From positions 30,703,340-30,767,339 of the forward strand of contig NC_059077.1 of assembly GCF_020497125.1 (NCBI RefSeq): 64,000 bases of DNA, given 5' to 3'. This document shows positions 10,721 to 22,300 of this stretch, in pieces (the first letter of the stretch is position 1; each line of letters opens with the position of its first letter). The notes beneath the pieces are model-generated. The model was not told the origin of the DNA, ran no database searches, and saw nothing but the letters and a program-made list of their open reading frames with translations. Origin of the DNA: Mauremys mutica (Eukaryota > Chordata > Testudines > Geoemydidae). The translations under genes were made by a program, and so were the position numbers.

Positions 10721-13700
10721 CTGGACAATAAATGAAGAAGTAAAGTTTTGTTTGCTCTATGATTGAGATGAATAAGATTTAGAATGAATATTTCTTAATG
10801 GCAGGGATGAACATTTTTTCTTTTTAAATTTATTTACATGAAAATCATTCGTGAAGGTACTATCCATTAATAAAATGTCAGTGTAGCAACATCATGCATA
10901 GTTCTGTTTTGTTAAGGATTTGTTTCTGTCATTCACACAAAGTCACTGCATAAATTCAGCCCAAGTATCTCCATTGTTTTCTTATTCTGAATCCTAACAA
11001 AGATTTAGGAAATGGAAAAAGGCATTATTTAGTGGAGGGAAAAAACAAGGCATAGGCTTACATTTTGTTCATTATCCTGGAAATCACAAATAATGTTATA
11101 CCACATAGAAGATTCTTGTGGTCAATATAATTTCATTGCTTGCAAAGCTATGGGCTTTTTGTTTGTTTGTTTTGTTTTATTTTGTTGGGGGGAGGGTTTT
11201 CTGCGGTGGAGGGAGGTGATGGCGGAAGGAGGGTTGCTGAAAACAAGGCTACAGTAATTTTCAAAAATGAATGTCTGAAGGGTTAGACTTCTAAATAAAT
11301 GGCTTGAAATTAATAGGCACAGCTGAGTGCTCAGTGCTTTTGAAAAACAGGCCACTTATGGATTTAGGAGCCTAAATTTAGACACCCATTTTTGAAAAAA
11401 CTTCTTGTATCCAAATTCTCTCTTTCTCAATGTGCTAAGTATATTTTGGAATGATGGAAGAATCTTGCAGTTAAGTAAAACTGGTTAAATTATTTATTCT
11501 GAAAAATTACCCAATGAATTTATCTCTTTCTTCTGTTCATAAATCATTCTTGACCCAATCCTGATTTCCACTAACACATTTGTTAATTGTAAGTACTCAC
11601 TGAATAGTTTATATGGACAAATTCCAGACTATAGGATGTTCACTTCAACAATTCACTCTTTGTGACTGGTGATTGGTCACTTAATTTACATAGTATTATT
11701 TCCGCCCCCTGACTGGATAACTGAAACTAACTGATAGTGACTTAGTAATGCACTAGTATAAATGTTTGAATGAAGAAGCCACATATGCTGACATCTGTGA
11801 AGTCACGATTTAAAAACAATTTCACGAATAAACCAGCACTCTAAATACTCACAAAGAAAATAATGCAAGTGGCTAGTGAAAGGGAGCATTTACACATGAA
11901 AATACTGACTTTTTATATTATTATTAGAGCTGAAAGAAGACGACAATTCCATTTTGTTGCAATTTCCAAGGTTCTGAAATTTGTTTGTGTTTTGTATAGG
12001 CTGACCTGGGAGACCAGCTTCACATCTTTGATCTGAGTGGAGATTTTCATCCTAGATCATTCCAAATCAGGCAGAGTAGGGACTTCAGCCTAACTCTTCC
12101 ACAGGGCAGGCCTAAACAACTGCTGTAGACACTGGCTGTCTCCCTCTTGCTGTCCTTTCCACTCCATCCCACTGTTCAGTTTTGATGAAACAACCTATTT
12201 CTCCAAAATTTCAGTTTGGCAGAAATGTTCTGACCAGCTGTAATTATTAATTAAGCTCTATAATTAAGTGATCCAATTCACCTGAAGCCTCACTAAGTCA
12301 CTTTGTTGCGATACAGAGATAGGGATCTAAATGCAGAATCAACAGTCCTTTCTTTTAATCTATTTTTGTTTTAATAAATACATGACACAGCTCCTCACCC
12401 TTGTTAAAAACATAAGATTCTTTAATATGCCAATACATACTTCTGGAAATCCTCTTACACAGGAAATATTTATTTTACTATATTTTCTTCCATTTGGGTT
12501 TCTAAGAATTTAACTTGGTTGCTAATGAAGAAATGAGAGCTCATGTATTTGTCTTTGTTTCAGAGTATTCTTTCTCTGCTGAGCAATGTTGCTTTTTGCC
12601 CCCAAATAATGATCATGCTTAGAATGTGTACTAATCCCTCTTTCAACAATATTCTTAAGTAATTTATAAGTGCCTATTTCAAACTGAGGAGTTTGACAGT
12701 GCCCCTTGTGAATCTAGATATACATGTCATACAATTCATACACAAACGATACTACATGAAATATTCATTAGGAATACTCTAAATTATGTACCAAACAACC
12801 AGGGTACTGTCGTTGTCACACTTTTCATCTGGTAAATATCCCAGCGGGCACAATGAATTCACTTATAACTCACAAAGAGTTTCCCAACATGTTTAAATTA
12901 TTTATCTTATGGCTACAATCCCGTGTGTTTTTAAATATGACCACTTTTTCCACAGTGCAGTAGATTCAGGTAAAACATTTAAATGAACGAATCAGTGTGT
13001 ATTTTGATTTAGTTGAGTTTATTTCAACACAGTTTCTGTATTTAGACTGCACTGAGAAGTTATGGTCAGAGAGTAGGTAGCTGGCACGTGAAGCGGAGTT
13101 GGTTAAGTGTTTGTTAAATAAATAAATAAAAAACTTCCAAATGGTTTCCCCATCAAGCTAAGCTGCAGGATTCAGTCAGGGGAGTATGGAATCTCTATCA
13201 CATTCAGAGAGGCAGGCGTCTTCTAATGACATGATGCTATAAGTCTATCATGTAATAAGATGAATGGTGTCATTTATAACTTCTTAAAAGATGAGGAACA
13301 CATGGTAGTTTCTTGACACTTGATTCCAAATGACACTCATCACTTAAAATAAGTAGCTACAAACCTCAGACATAATAGATACATTGGGAAAAATGCAAGG
13401 CATCATGTTAACTTCTTACAAATATTTGACATCTTCTGACATGTCAAGCTCCATTATTCAATAATATAAACTAATACAGCCTTGGTTATTTTTTATTTAA
13501 CTAAATTAAAACTAACAAGGAACCTGACAAAACTTTTCACTATCTCAATCTAGTTTACTGGCCTACATTTATATGATAGAAGCATCAACGATTCCCTACA
13601 AGTTGGTGGAGGGAAACCAAATTATATGGATTTTGAATTGGAATTGCATAAAGGGGGAACAGCATGCTCCTCAGTTCCCACAATTCTGGATCTCCATAGA

Positions 13701-15389
13701 TACACTCTGGCATCAGGACTTGGATGACTGGAAAAGACCAGAGCTTGGCAGGTGGAACGCTTCCTGGTTTTGTCCTCCCCCTGTCATAATAATGCAGCTT
13801 AAACTATTGTTGACCCAGTAAAATAGTTTATTCAGCTTTCTTCTCAATGCTTTGAAACTTCTTCTGTTGGGGCAGGTACCGGAGGGGGCCATTACAGAAC
13901 ATGGGGATTGGGAAAGTTTAGAGAGCAATATAAATGCACTGTGCCTCTGCCTCAGATCTTGAGCCATGCACTAGCCCTCGAAAGATAGCTTGAGACCCAC
14001 AGGTTTTGCTTGCAAATCTTGGGCTACCTATAGATTTTACAGTTCCATATCTCCACTCATTCTGCAGGAGGCAAACCTGGCACCCTCAGTGGAAAGATTA
14101 GTAGGGATTTCCTGGCCCCTGTGATAGTTTTTTTGTCTTCACAGGGGAACAACATGGCCCTTTGAAACTGGACTCTAATGGGGAGATTTTCAAAGGCACA
14201 AAGGATACTTTGGTGCCCAACTCCCACTGAAAGTCAGTTCCACCTGTGTGGGGGAGAGGAAGACTATGCTAAAACACCCTTCCTAGTGAACAGGTGCAAT
14301 TTGAAGGCTATAAAGGTGCAAGCCTATCGATTTCAATGGGTTCAGGTCAGGCCCTGTTTTGACTATGGAATACTATTGCTATAATCACCATATATGGTCC
14401 TAATTTCCAGTAAGTCCTCATTTTCTGTAATTTGAGCATAGTCTCAGAAAATGAACTACTTGCCTACAGTATTATATTTGTCCTTGTTAGGATTGTGGTA
14501 GTGCGTAGAAGCTCCAGTCATGGATGACAACTTCATTGTCCCCTGTCCCAAAGATCTTGGATTCAATAAAATCCAAGGGAAAAATGACCTAAAAATTTAG
14601 ATTAATATAGCTAGAAAGTAAATTAATTATAAAAGTAATTTGCACCTGTCTTGTTCTCATGGTGGAAAGAATACAAAACATCTAAGCTTTTATGTCAGAT
14701 TAAACAGGATTGACATACTTTTCTCAAAGGAATTTAAAGTTGAATTACATATACAGTAAACAATGTCCTGGCTGCTACGTAGCATGGTTTATTTAAGAAA
14801 TCAGTTATGAGTTCTGTTGCGTTTCACCAACAAACGGTTAAGCCTGAGGGATTCCTTTAACCATTAGTTTCACCCTCCATCTTCACCCATTAGGAAGATA
14901 AGATGCCTCGGGGTATGGGATATATAAAGGTTTCTCTTTCTCTCTTAACTAAGTAATTACTATCTATCATAGCATCCTGAGCAAAGCACCTTGCTATTGC
15001 TTGTTTAGTAGAGAAGAAGAAAACAAAACAAAATAAAACCCCCTATCAATACATGCTATTAAATTTCAAGTGGACTAGAAGGTTCCCTTTTATGTGACAC
15101 TTTACTGCTTGTCAGATATTATAGCTATTGATCAGTTTGCTTGCATTTAAAACAAGGCTATGCTAGAGCATGTCACTTTTGCTCTTATATATCTCTTTTC
15201 TACAATAATAAAATCTGCAGAAATGAGAACACAACACAGTTGGCATATATTTCTTTCAAATATTGTAAAGGGATGAAGAAGAAAATGTGTGTGTGTGTCT
15301 CCTAGAAAAGAAACAACAAATAAATTGATAGATTTTGCATTGGGGTGGGTGGGAAATTAATCACAGCTATTGTGAACTCCAGTGTCTTC
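10721..15389. other. Long AT-rich non-coding stretch
   Basis: No gene found in this 4.7-kb stretch. A (GTTT)n-like run lies at about 11158-11183. Around 14178-14245 there is a fragment of the GATTTTCAAAGGCACAAA...GGTGCCCAACTCCCACTGA repeat type. About 12180-12240 has the GAAATG-TTCTGACCAGCTG tail seen in other diverged repeats. The rest looks unique. Confidence 0.5.
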
Positions 15390-15580
15390 TAGTGGTCACA
15401 AGAGGGGACTGGGAGTCAGGACTTCTGGGGTCCAATCTCATCTGTGCCACTGACTCCTTGTATGACTTTTGAAAAGTCACTTAATCTGTCTGTGCCTCAA
15501 GCTTACCTATCTGTAAATTCAATATAATAGCATTATTAGTCTCACAGGTGGCATGAGGCTTAATTAACTGGTGGGTGAAA
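15390..15580 (+). repeat. MIR-like SINE
   Basis: In order it has GGGAGTCAGGACTTCTGGGGT, GTGCCACTGACTCCTTGTATG, AAAGTCACTTAATCTGTCTGTGCCTCA, and a TATCTGTAAATTCAAT run. That is the order of the conserved core and 3' part of MIR (CORE-SINE) elements. Diverged; ends not defined. Confidence 0.7.
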
Positions 15581-15832
15581 TTTACTTCTCACATACACAA
15601 ATAATCAAGCTTTGTCTGAAAACCTGACCCAATCCTCACCTGTGAGTCTCCAGTTCAGCCCTTCTGGAGCATATATTTCAATATGTAGCTGGAATACCGG
15701 ATACTGAACCTTTGTTCTCTTGGGCCACGGAATATGAGTAAGCACAGATTCTCTGGCCTTTTCTTTTGCTGTTCCCAACAACTCCATTATACAAGGTTCA
15801 TGCTAAGGGCTGTCTCGCCTACCTGGAATTGG

Positions 15833-15935
15833 CGTAATAGTAATTTGCACTCACTTCACTTTGCGCTAGTGTAATGACAATGCAAGGTGCAGGACATCAG
15901 AGACTCTGGCCCACATAGCTAGCAGTTTTGAATTA
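15833..15935 (+). repeat. Local repeat pair, copy 1
   Basis: About 80 bp centred on CAAGGTGCAGGACATCAGAGA...CTCTGGCCCACATAGCTAGCAGTTTT matches 16903-16990 with few differences. Both contain TTTGC-CTAGTGTAATGAC. Either a local duplication or two insertions of one old repeat. Confidence 0.7.
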
Positions 15936-16902
15936 CATTTAAAAATAAAGAGAAAAATATTTGCTCATAATTATGTCTTATCAAAAAGTCTGTTATTAGA
16001 GAAGTAAGGGAAACATAATGTAACTTTGAAGCATTTTAATAGCAGGACTATTTCTTAACACATGAATTAGTCTGATTTCCTTTGAAATCCCACTCACACT
16101 AAACCAGTAATCAGAGAAAACCACAGATTGCTTTGATTTCACATTAGACTCACAAAAAAATCAGTCTAAAACTATCTAAAAATAAGTAGTTTGCAGAGTC
16201 TGAGATAGAAAGGTCTGGCTGTTTCTATTTAATTTGTATGGTTTAGTTATATTTTTGTGATTCATGTACTGATACTAAATAAATAAATAAAATTCACCCA
16301 GAACAAAACAGAACTACAGGAATGCTGTGATAAAAACATTAAAGTTTCTGCATACATTTCCACATTGTGAATATATTAGAGACTGACAATCTTTGAGAAT
16401 GAAGGTTCCAGTCCAACATAAGTCATGGCAATGCAAACTCCCCCATACTGACCTACCAACGGGCCTCAACTTTGGCCTGGAGAAACAGCATTTGATGGTA
16501 ACACAATAATTAATTCCCATTGACACATTCAGTTTTGCGCCTCAATTGTGAATTGATAGTAAAGGTGCCTTTTAATGCCACTCTGGTGATGTAGACACAT
16601 GTCCATGGAGAATTTGACTCATGTTGATTCACCCATTTCATATAGGCCTGGAAGTGAAAGCTGTACCTTATTACTCATTCCAAGTCCCTCTCTTGGATGG
16701 TTTTTATGTTATCCCAAATGGTTTACCTAACTAACCTATGCTGAGTCTGTGTCTGAGTCTATCGTATCAGGGTTATCATTGTTACTGAAATGGGGGTCTC
16801 AATGAAAATTTGATACATGCTGAGTTTCATGTCTTTTTGCTTACTATCATATAGTCATACATATCAGTGCAAAGTGACTATAAATTGCTACCATCATGAT
16901 TT

Positions 16903-16990
16903 AGTAGTATTTTGCACTTTGCACTAGTATAATGACTATCCAAGGTGCAGGACATCAGAGAATCTGGCCTGCATAGCTAGCAGTTTTTCA
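16903..16990 (+). repeat. Local repeat pair, copy 2
   Basis: Second copy of the 15833-15935 unit, 1.07 kb downstream in the same orientation, at roughly 90% identity over the core by eye. Neighbouring DNA outside the unit does not match. Confidence 0.7.
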
Positions 16991-17149
16991 TTAGGTACAA
17001 ATACAACCTAATTTATAAGATAATTATGGCCAATGCTGAGTCTAGATTTCATTATTTTCAGGGGATGTTATTTTTCAACTGGTATAACGTAATGAATCTT
17101 TAACACTGACTCCTCAAGGAACATTTTTGCTCAAAAAGGAACCTGTTGT

Positions 17150-17581
17150 TGATGGATAACTTGAAAACTTTTAAAATTTTGTTTGAAAATATAATTTTTT
17201 TTGCATCAAAATATGCCACATGTTGAAATTTCACATTCTGTAAAAAACTACCATTTTACAAAGTTTCATGAACAGTGAAATTTTTGAGCTAAGAAAATAG
17301 CCTGAAGCAAAAGTGTAAATATTTTCTTTACAAAGTGTGAGGACCAAATAGTTGCTATTTTCACACATCTCTAGTTCTAATCTTGCACTCCTCGCTTAGG
17401 TGAAAGTCCCATTGATTTAATGCAAAATTGCTTTACTGAGGTACATAGACTTTAACCTATTTGATACTTTGAAGACAAAATTCCAGATTTCTTGAAATAA
17501 ACTGACAAGCTCTCAAACAAAACTTCCATTGACTTCATTTGATTTGATGGACTGTTGCCTGAGAAAGGATGGCAGGGTTGA
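17150..17581. other. AT-rich non-coding DNA
   Basis: It has diverged runs of the GAAATTT/TTTCAT type seen also near 24970, 26640, 33010 and 55540, perhaps one old repeat family. No coding signal. Confidence 0.4.
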
Positions 17582-17619
17582 CCCTTTGTGTGGTATCTGT
17601 AGAGATACCACACAAAGGG
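17582..17619. repeat. Perfect 17-bp hairpin
   Basis: CCCTTTGTGTGGTATCT (17582-17598) is followed by a 4-nt loop GTAG and its exact reverse complement (17603-17619). Pairing stops sharply on both sides. No terminator role is expected in this vertebrate context. Confidence 0.9.
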
Positions 17620-18284
17620 CTGCTACTTGATAGTCTCTCTTAAGAAAACCGTGTGTGATCAAATTTAGACAGTGGGAAACACAACTAATATGAATGACTT
17701 TGGAATACTGGAATATGAGCGCTTTTGTTATACTGCCACCAATATACACAAAAGGAAGTTATGTATGAGACCATATGAGGTGATCAAAACATTAACCAGA
17801 CAGTCTAACTGTTTTTCAATATTCTCTGCCAAGAGTGTGTGTTTGAAAGAAATGTGCTACTTGGAACACAGCCATTTTTTAGTGTGCACTGCTGGTATCT
17901 TTGCTTACTCATGGTGGTGGCAATGACAGGAGTGCTGATGCCAGTTCCAGAAGCAGTGATAGAAACTCTCCTCTCTCCCTTCCTTATATTCAGAGCTAAT
18001 CCACTGTTCTGTAAAAGAAAAATACCCAGTTTTATAGCTACTACTCCACAAACCAATATAAGTGCAATATAACTTTATGGTGGGTCTGTGTAAAAGTACA
18101 TTTTGCCGTGATAATTCAGATATAAATAATTTAGGGCCAAATTGGGATATCCTTACACATTCTGAGTAGTACCTTACTCCAAAAGTGGGACCATTAACTT
18201 CCATAGGACTATTTTTGGTATGAAGTACTATTCAATGACAGTACTGATGTCTCACAATCGGGTCCGGAGACTATAAATTACTAT

Positions 18285-18400
18285 TTAGATTGTGAACTCC
18301 TTGGGGCAAGGGACCATATTTTCCTATTTTTCAGTTTGGTCATTACACACATCTATATGACTTTATAAATAAAATGATAAATAATTATAATTATTAAGCA
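18285..18400 (+). repeat. MIR/L2-tail repeat fragment
   Basis: ATTGTGAACTCCTTGGGGCAAGGGACC followed by an AT-rich ATAAATAA tail matches the common old amniote 3' tail theme, also seen at 53280-53400. Confidence 0.65.
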
Positions 18401-18666
18401 CACTAAAGAACAAATGTCGAGTGTTTTCTTTACAGTGAACTCAAGCATGAGGAAAACTCCATCAGAGCAGACTCGAGATGCTGATGGTGCAATGTGTGTG
18501 TGTGGGGTGAAGTAAGGATCAGTATCAGAAGAATTGGATTTGGAAAATTTGGTGGGATATGAACTGGGTGATGGTGATACTTAAACTGCAGATCAGCTTT
18601 GCAAATACGGGGCTAGATTGTGGCTTGAACTTTATCTCTGCTCAGGGGTTTAGGTGGACTAACAGC

Positions 18667-18975
18667 CAGGGTCGGCTTTAGGAAGTGTGGGGCCCAATTT
18701 GAACAGTTTCGACGGGGCCCCAGCAGGGATGACTAAAAAAAAACAACAACAAAAACCCCACACATGTAAAAAAAACATGTGGGGCTTGTACTCACCAGGC
18801 GGTGCTCCGAGTCTTCGGCAGCACTTCGGCAGCGGGTCCTTCACTCACTCCAGGTCTTCGGCGGCACTGAAGAACCCGCCGCCAAAGTGCCGCTGAAGAC
18901 CTGGAGCGAGCGAAGGACCCACTGCCGAAGTGCCGCCGAAGACCCAGAGTGCCGCCAGGTGAGTAAAAATTAAAA
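18667..18975. mobile_element. hAT-type MITE, left end present, right end missing
   Basis: It starts CAGGGTCGGCTTTAGG, a CAG-type hAT end. The interior has a hairpin (CCCCACACATGT...ACATGTGGGG, about 18756-18785) and long inverted GGTCTTCGGCGGCACT / AGTGCCGCCGAAGACC motifs. No matching right end is found, and the sequence runs straight into the Harbinger block, so the element is probably truncated. Open frames here are palindrome artefacts. Confidence 0.75.
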
Positions 18976-18984
18976 AGGCGCCCT

Positions 18985-20996
18985 TTAAACCGATTTCTGT
19001 ACTCCTCCCCGATGAGAAGAGTAGTGCTGAACTCAGTATTGCCATGTCGGATTAGGGTTAGTGTGGCCGCAAATCAACGGTATTGACCTCCGGGCGGTAT
19101 CCCACAGTGCACCAATGTGACTGCTCTGGAAAGCAATCTGAACTTGGATGCACTGGCCAGGTAGACAGGAAAAGCCCCACAAACTTTTGAATTTCATTTC
19201 CTGTTTGCCCAGCGTGGAGCTCTGATCAGCACGGGTGGCGATGCAGTCCAAAATCCAAAAAGAGCTCCAGCATGGACCGTACGGGAGATACTAGATCTGA
19301 TCGCTGTATGGGGAGGCAAATCTGTTCTATCACAGCTCCGTTACAGAAGACGAAATGACAAAGCATTTGAAAAAAATCTCCAGGCTATGATAGACAGAGG
19401 CCACAGCACAGTGCTGTGTGACAAGCGTAATGGAAAGCCAAAGAATCAAATGGACGCTCATGAAGGGAGGGAGGGGGTACTGTGGACTCCAGCTATCCAC
19501 AGTCTCTGCAGTCTCCGAAAAGTATTTGCATTCTTGGCTGAGCTCCCAATGCCTGAAGGGTCAAAAACATTTTCCTGGGTGTTTCAGGGTATATGTCATC
19601 AATTTACACCCTTCCCCCCCCCCCGAAAGAAAAGGGAAAAAAACATTTCTCGCCTTTTTTCAATGTCACCCTATGTCTACTGCATGCTGCTGGTAGACAG
19701 GGTGCTGCAGCGCTGAACACCAGCATCCCCTTCTCGGTGGCAGACGGTACAATATGACTGCTATCCATCGTCATCATCATCCCATGAGTGCTCCTGGCTG
19801 GCCTCGGTGAGGTCGGCCGGGAGCGCCTGGGTAAAAATGGGAATGACTCCCGGTCATTCCCAGCAGATGGTACAGAACGGCTGGTAACCGTCTTCATCAT
19901 AGCAACTGGAGGCTGAGCTCCATCAGCCCCCCACTTTCATGTCTAAAGAAAAGATTCTGTACTGCCTGGACTATCATAGCAGCAGGAGGCTGGGCTCCTC
20001 TCCCCTGCCACCCTTTAATGTCCTGCCTGGACTATCATAGCAGCTGGAGGCTTCCCCCCGTCATTTTATCTCACTAAAAAGTCAGTGTTTCTTATTCCTG
20101 CATTCTTTATTACTTCATCACACAAATGGGGTGGACACTGCCACGGTAGCCCAGGAGGGTTGGGGGAAGAGGGAAGCAATGGGTGGGGTTGTTGCAGGGA
20201 CACCCCCTAGAATGGCATGCAGCTCATCATTTCTGCGGGATCTCTAGGGCTCTGACCCAGAGTGGCTGTGCTCTCTGGTTCTCTAGTACACTTGCCCCGT
20301 ATTCTAGGCAGGACTGACTCTATTTTTAGACAAAACATAAAGAAGGGAATGACCCGGGGAGTCATTCCCATTTTTGTCCATGCGCCCCCGGCCGACCTCA
20401 GCGAGGCCAGCCAGGAGCACCCATGACAGCAGACAACAGAACGACTGATAACCGTCATCTCATCGCCAACTTACAATGGCATGGCAGATGGTGCAATAGG
20501 GATGGTAACCGTCTCTGCTACCTTGCAAAGGCAAATGAATGCTGCTGTGTAGCACTGCAGTACCGCGTCTGTCAGCAGCATCCAGTACACATACGATGAC
20601 AGTGACAAAAGGCAAAACGGGCTCCATGGTTGCCATGCTATGGCATCTGCCAGGGCAATCCAGGGAAAAAGGGCGCGAAATGATTGTCTGCCGTTGCTTT
20701 CACGGAGGAAGGATTGAGTGACGACATTTACCCAGAATCACCCGCGACACTGTTTTTGCATTGGGATCTCAACCCAGAATTCCAATGGGCAGGGGAGACT
20801 GCGGGAACTATGGGATAGCTACGGGATAGCTACCCACAGAGCAACGCTCCGGAAATTGACGCTAGCCTCGGTACATGGACGCACACCGCCGAATTAATGT
20901 GCTTAGTGTGGCCATGTGCACTCGACTTTATACAATCTGTTTTACAAAACCGGTTTATGTAAAATCAGAATAATCCCGTAGTGTAGACATACCCTT
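18985..20996 (+). mobile_element. Deleted PIF/Harbinger element, about 2 kb
   Basis: The right end, AGTGTAGACATACCC followed by TTA, matches the end shared with 39693-39978 and 60234-60540, which is the PIF/Harbinger-type end with a 3-bp TTA/TAA target. Inside lies a Myb/SANT-like coding fragment (19165-19716), then GC-rich DNA without an intact DDE transposase. Arms 19782-19861 and 20345-20427 are inverted copies of each other, and a short unit, TGCCTGGACTATCATAGCAGC, is repeated near 19964 and 20023. No left terminal repeat is seen, so the element is 5'-truncated or fused to the neighbouring hAT. Confidence 0.75.
19165..19716 (+). pseudogene. Myb/SANT-like DNA-binding protein of a Harbinger element, partial
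   Basis: An open frame runs from a stop at 19162 to 19716. Between about 19264 and 19405 it encodes a Myb/SANT-like start: PAWT-REILDLIAVWG, then a basic stretch RYRRRN, then FEKNLQAMIDRG. The Trp-to-Trp spacing and acidic first helix fit the Myb_DNA-bind_4-type protein that PIF/Harbinger elements encode beside their transposase. In that family it helps bring the transposase to the element ends and into the nucleus. After RGHS the frame continues into sequence I do not recognise. There is no ATG ahead of the domain in this frame and no partner transposase, so I infer a dead internal-deletion derivative. A chance frame is unlikely given the domain. Confidence 0.65.
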
Positions 20997-21949
20997 AGTT
21001 GCTGAGCTGATAATCCGTAGGTCATCCATCCTGGCTACAGAAGTTTTCTTTCAGGCATTCAGAGTAAGATAGCTGCTTGTGAGATAGAACAAGATCAGAG
21101 CCCAAGATTGAGCAACTACAAGCTAGAAAAGGCAATCTTTATATCTGTGCAGCTCAGTGAGGGGAATATTATGAGATGATAACTATTTTACTTATTTCAC
21201 AAAATAGAGTTAAATAGAACAATGAATAAGAATATGCTATCCAGTTTGTCATCTGTTTTCACTGCAGTCACAGATTCACCATTTGCAAAAAATGTTAGAT
21301 AAGCATGGCACAAATCTCATGAGATTTGGTGAGTTTTCAGTCATTAGAGGGTGAAATCTCATAAGAAGAGTTAGTAAGGTTCCAGTGTTGTCACATCTGT
21401 ACCCAAACTTGAACTGCAAACCCAGACTTGAACTGCAAACTCCTGCCTAAAGAAGCCAAATCAAAACATGAGCATTGCCGACTTCTCCCATTTCTCTTTA
21501 AAGTACAGAGCTAACTTGAAGGGTGAGATTTAATTTAAAGGAGGGGGGGAAAGGCTTGCTTTTAAAATAAATGTAATAATTTTATTGCAAAAGTACACTC
21601 ATAGACCATAAAAAAAGGAGCCCAGTGGCAATTACAAAATGGAGTATAAATGAAGAAATGGAATAAATTCCCAAACAAGATCTTTCTTGCTTTGAAACCT
21701 TATAACATTCCATTATTATGTAAACATTAATATATTTGTTAAGGTGACTATTTGACTATTATACCTATTCTGTGAAATTCTCTCTTTAATCATTGTTTTT
21801 AGGCTACTGTGCAGAATTTGACTACTGTAATTGAAGGATCAGTTGTGTCTGGCACCATTGGCTGCTTAGAGAGGTGTGAAACAGTTGAAAAGTCCACACA
21901 GAGGAATCTTTATTCCATCTCCACATAGCTGAATGTAGAAGATACTTTA
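20997..21949. other. Non-coding DNA
   Basis: No gene or classified element. A short tandem, CCAAACTTGAACTGCAAAC / CCAGACTTGAACTGCAAAC, lies at about 21403-21441. Confidence 0.5.
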
Positions 21950-22300
21950 GAGATACCTAGGTTTGTATATGGCCCCCACTACCATAGCACTTCATAATCT
22001 CTCTTTTTTAAACATATTTGTCTTCTCAGCACCCCCATGAAGTAGGGAAGTACTATTACCCCCATTTTATAGATAGGAACTGAGGTACAGAGAGAGTATG
22101 GCTCTAATCCACAAAGGCATTTAGGCTCCTAACATCCATTGAAATCAATGGATATTAGAAGCCCAAATACCTTTGCAGATCTGGGCCTTTGTGATTTGCC
22201 TAAGGTCCACAGAAAGTCTGTGGCAAAGCAGGGACATGAACGTAGGTTTCCTGAGTCTCAGGTCAACACTCTAAGCACTGGATCATTCTTCTTCCCCTAG
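21950..22300 (+). repeat. MIR/L2-tail repeat with embedded palindromic repeat
   Basis: CCCATTTTATAGATAGGAACTGAGGTACAGAGAGAG and TGATTTGCCTAAGGTCCACAGAAAG, ending CTCTAAGCACTGGAT, are the MIR/L2-tail landmarks in order. Inside, 22101-22195 is a palindrome (CACAAAGGCATTTAGGCTCCTAACATCC and its inverse around ATTGAAATCAAT) that also occurs at 28291-28372, so it looks inserted into the MIR-type unit. Confidence 0.7.

Noticed and set aside
14920..14935. TATATAAAGG as a host gene promoter
   Set aside because: A lone TATA-like string in AT-rich DNA with no downstream coding exon.
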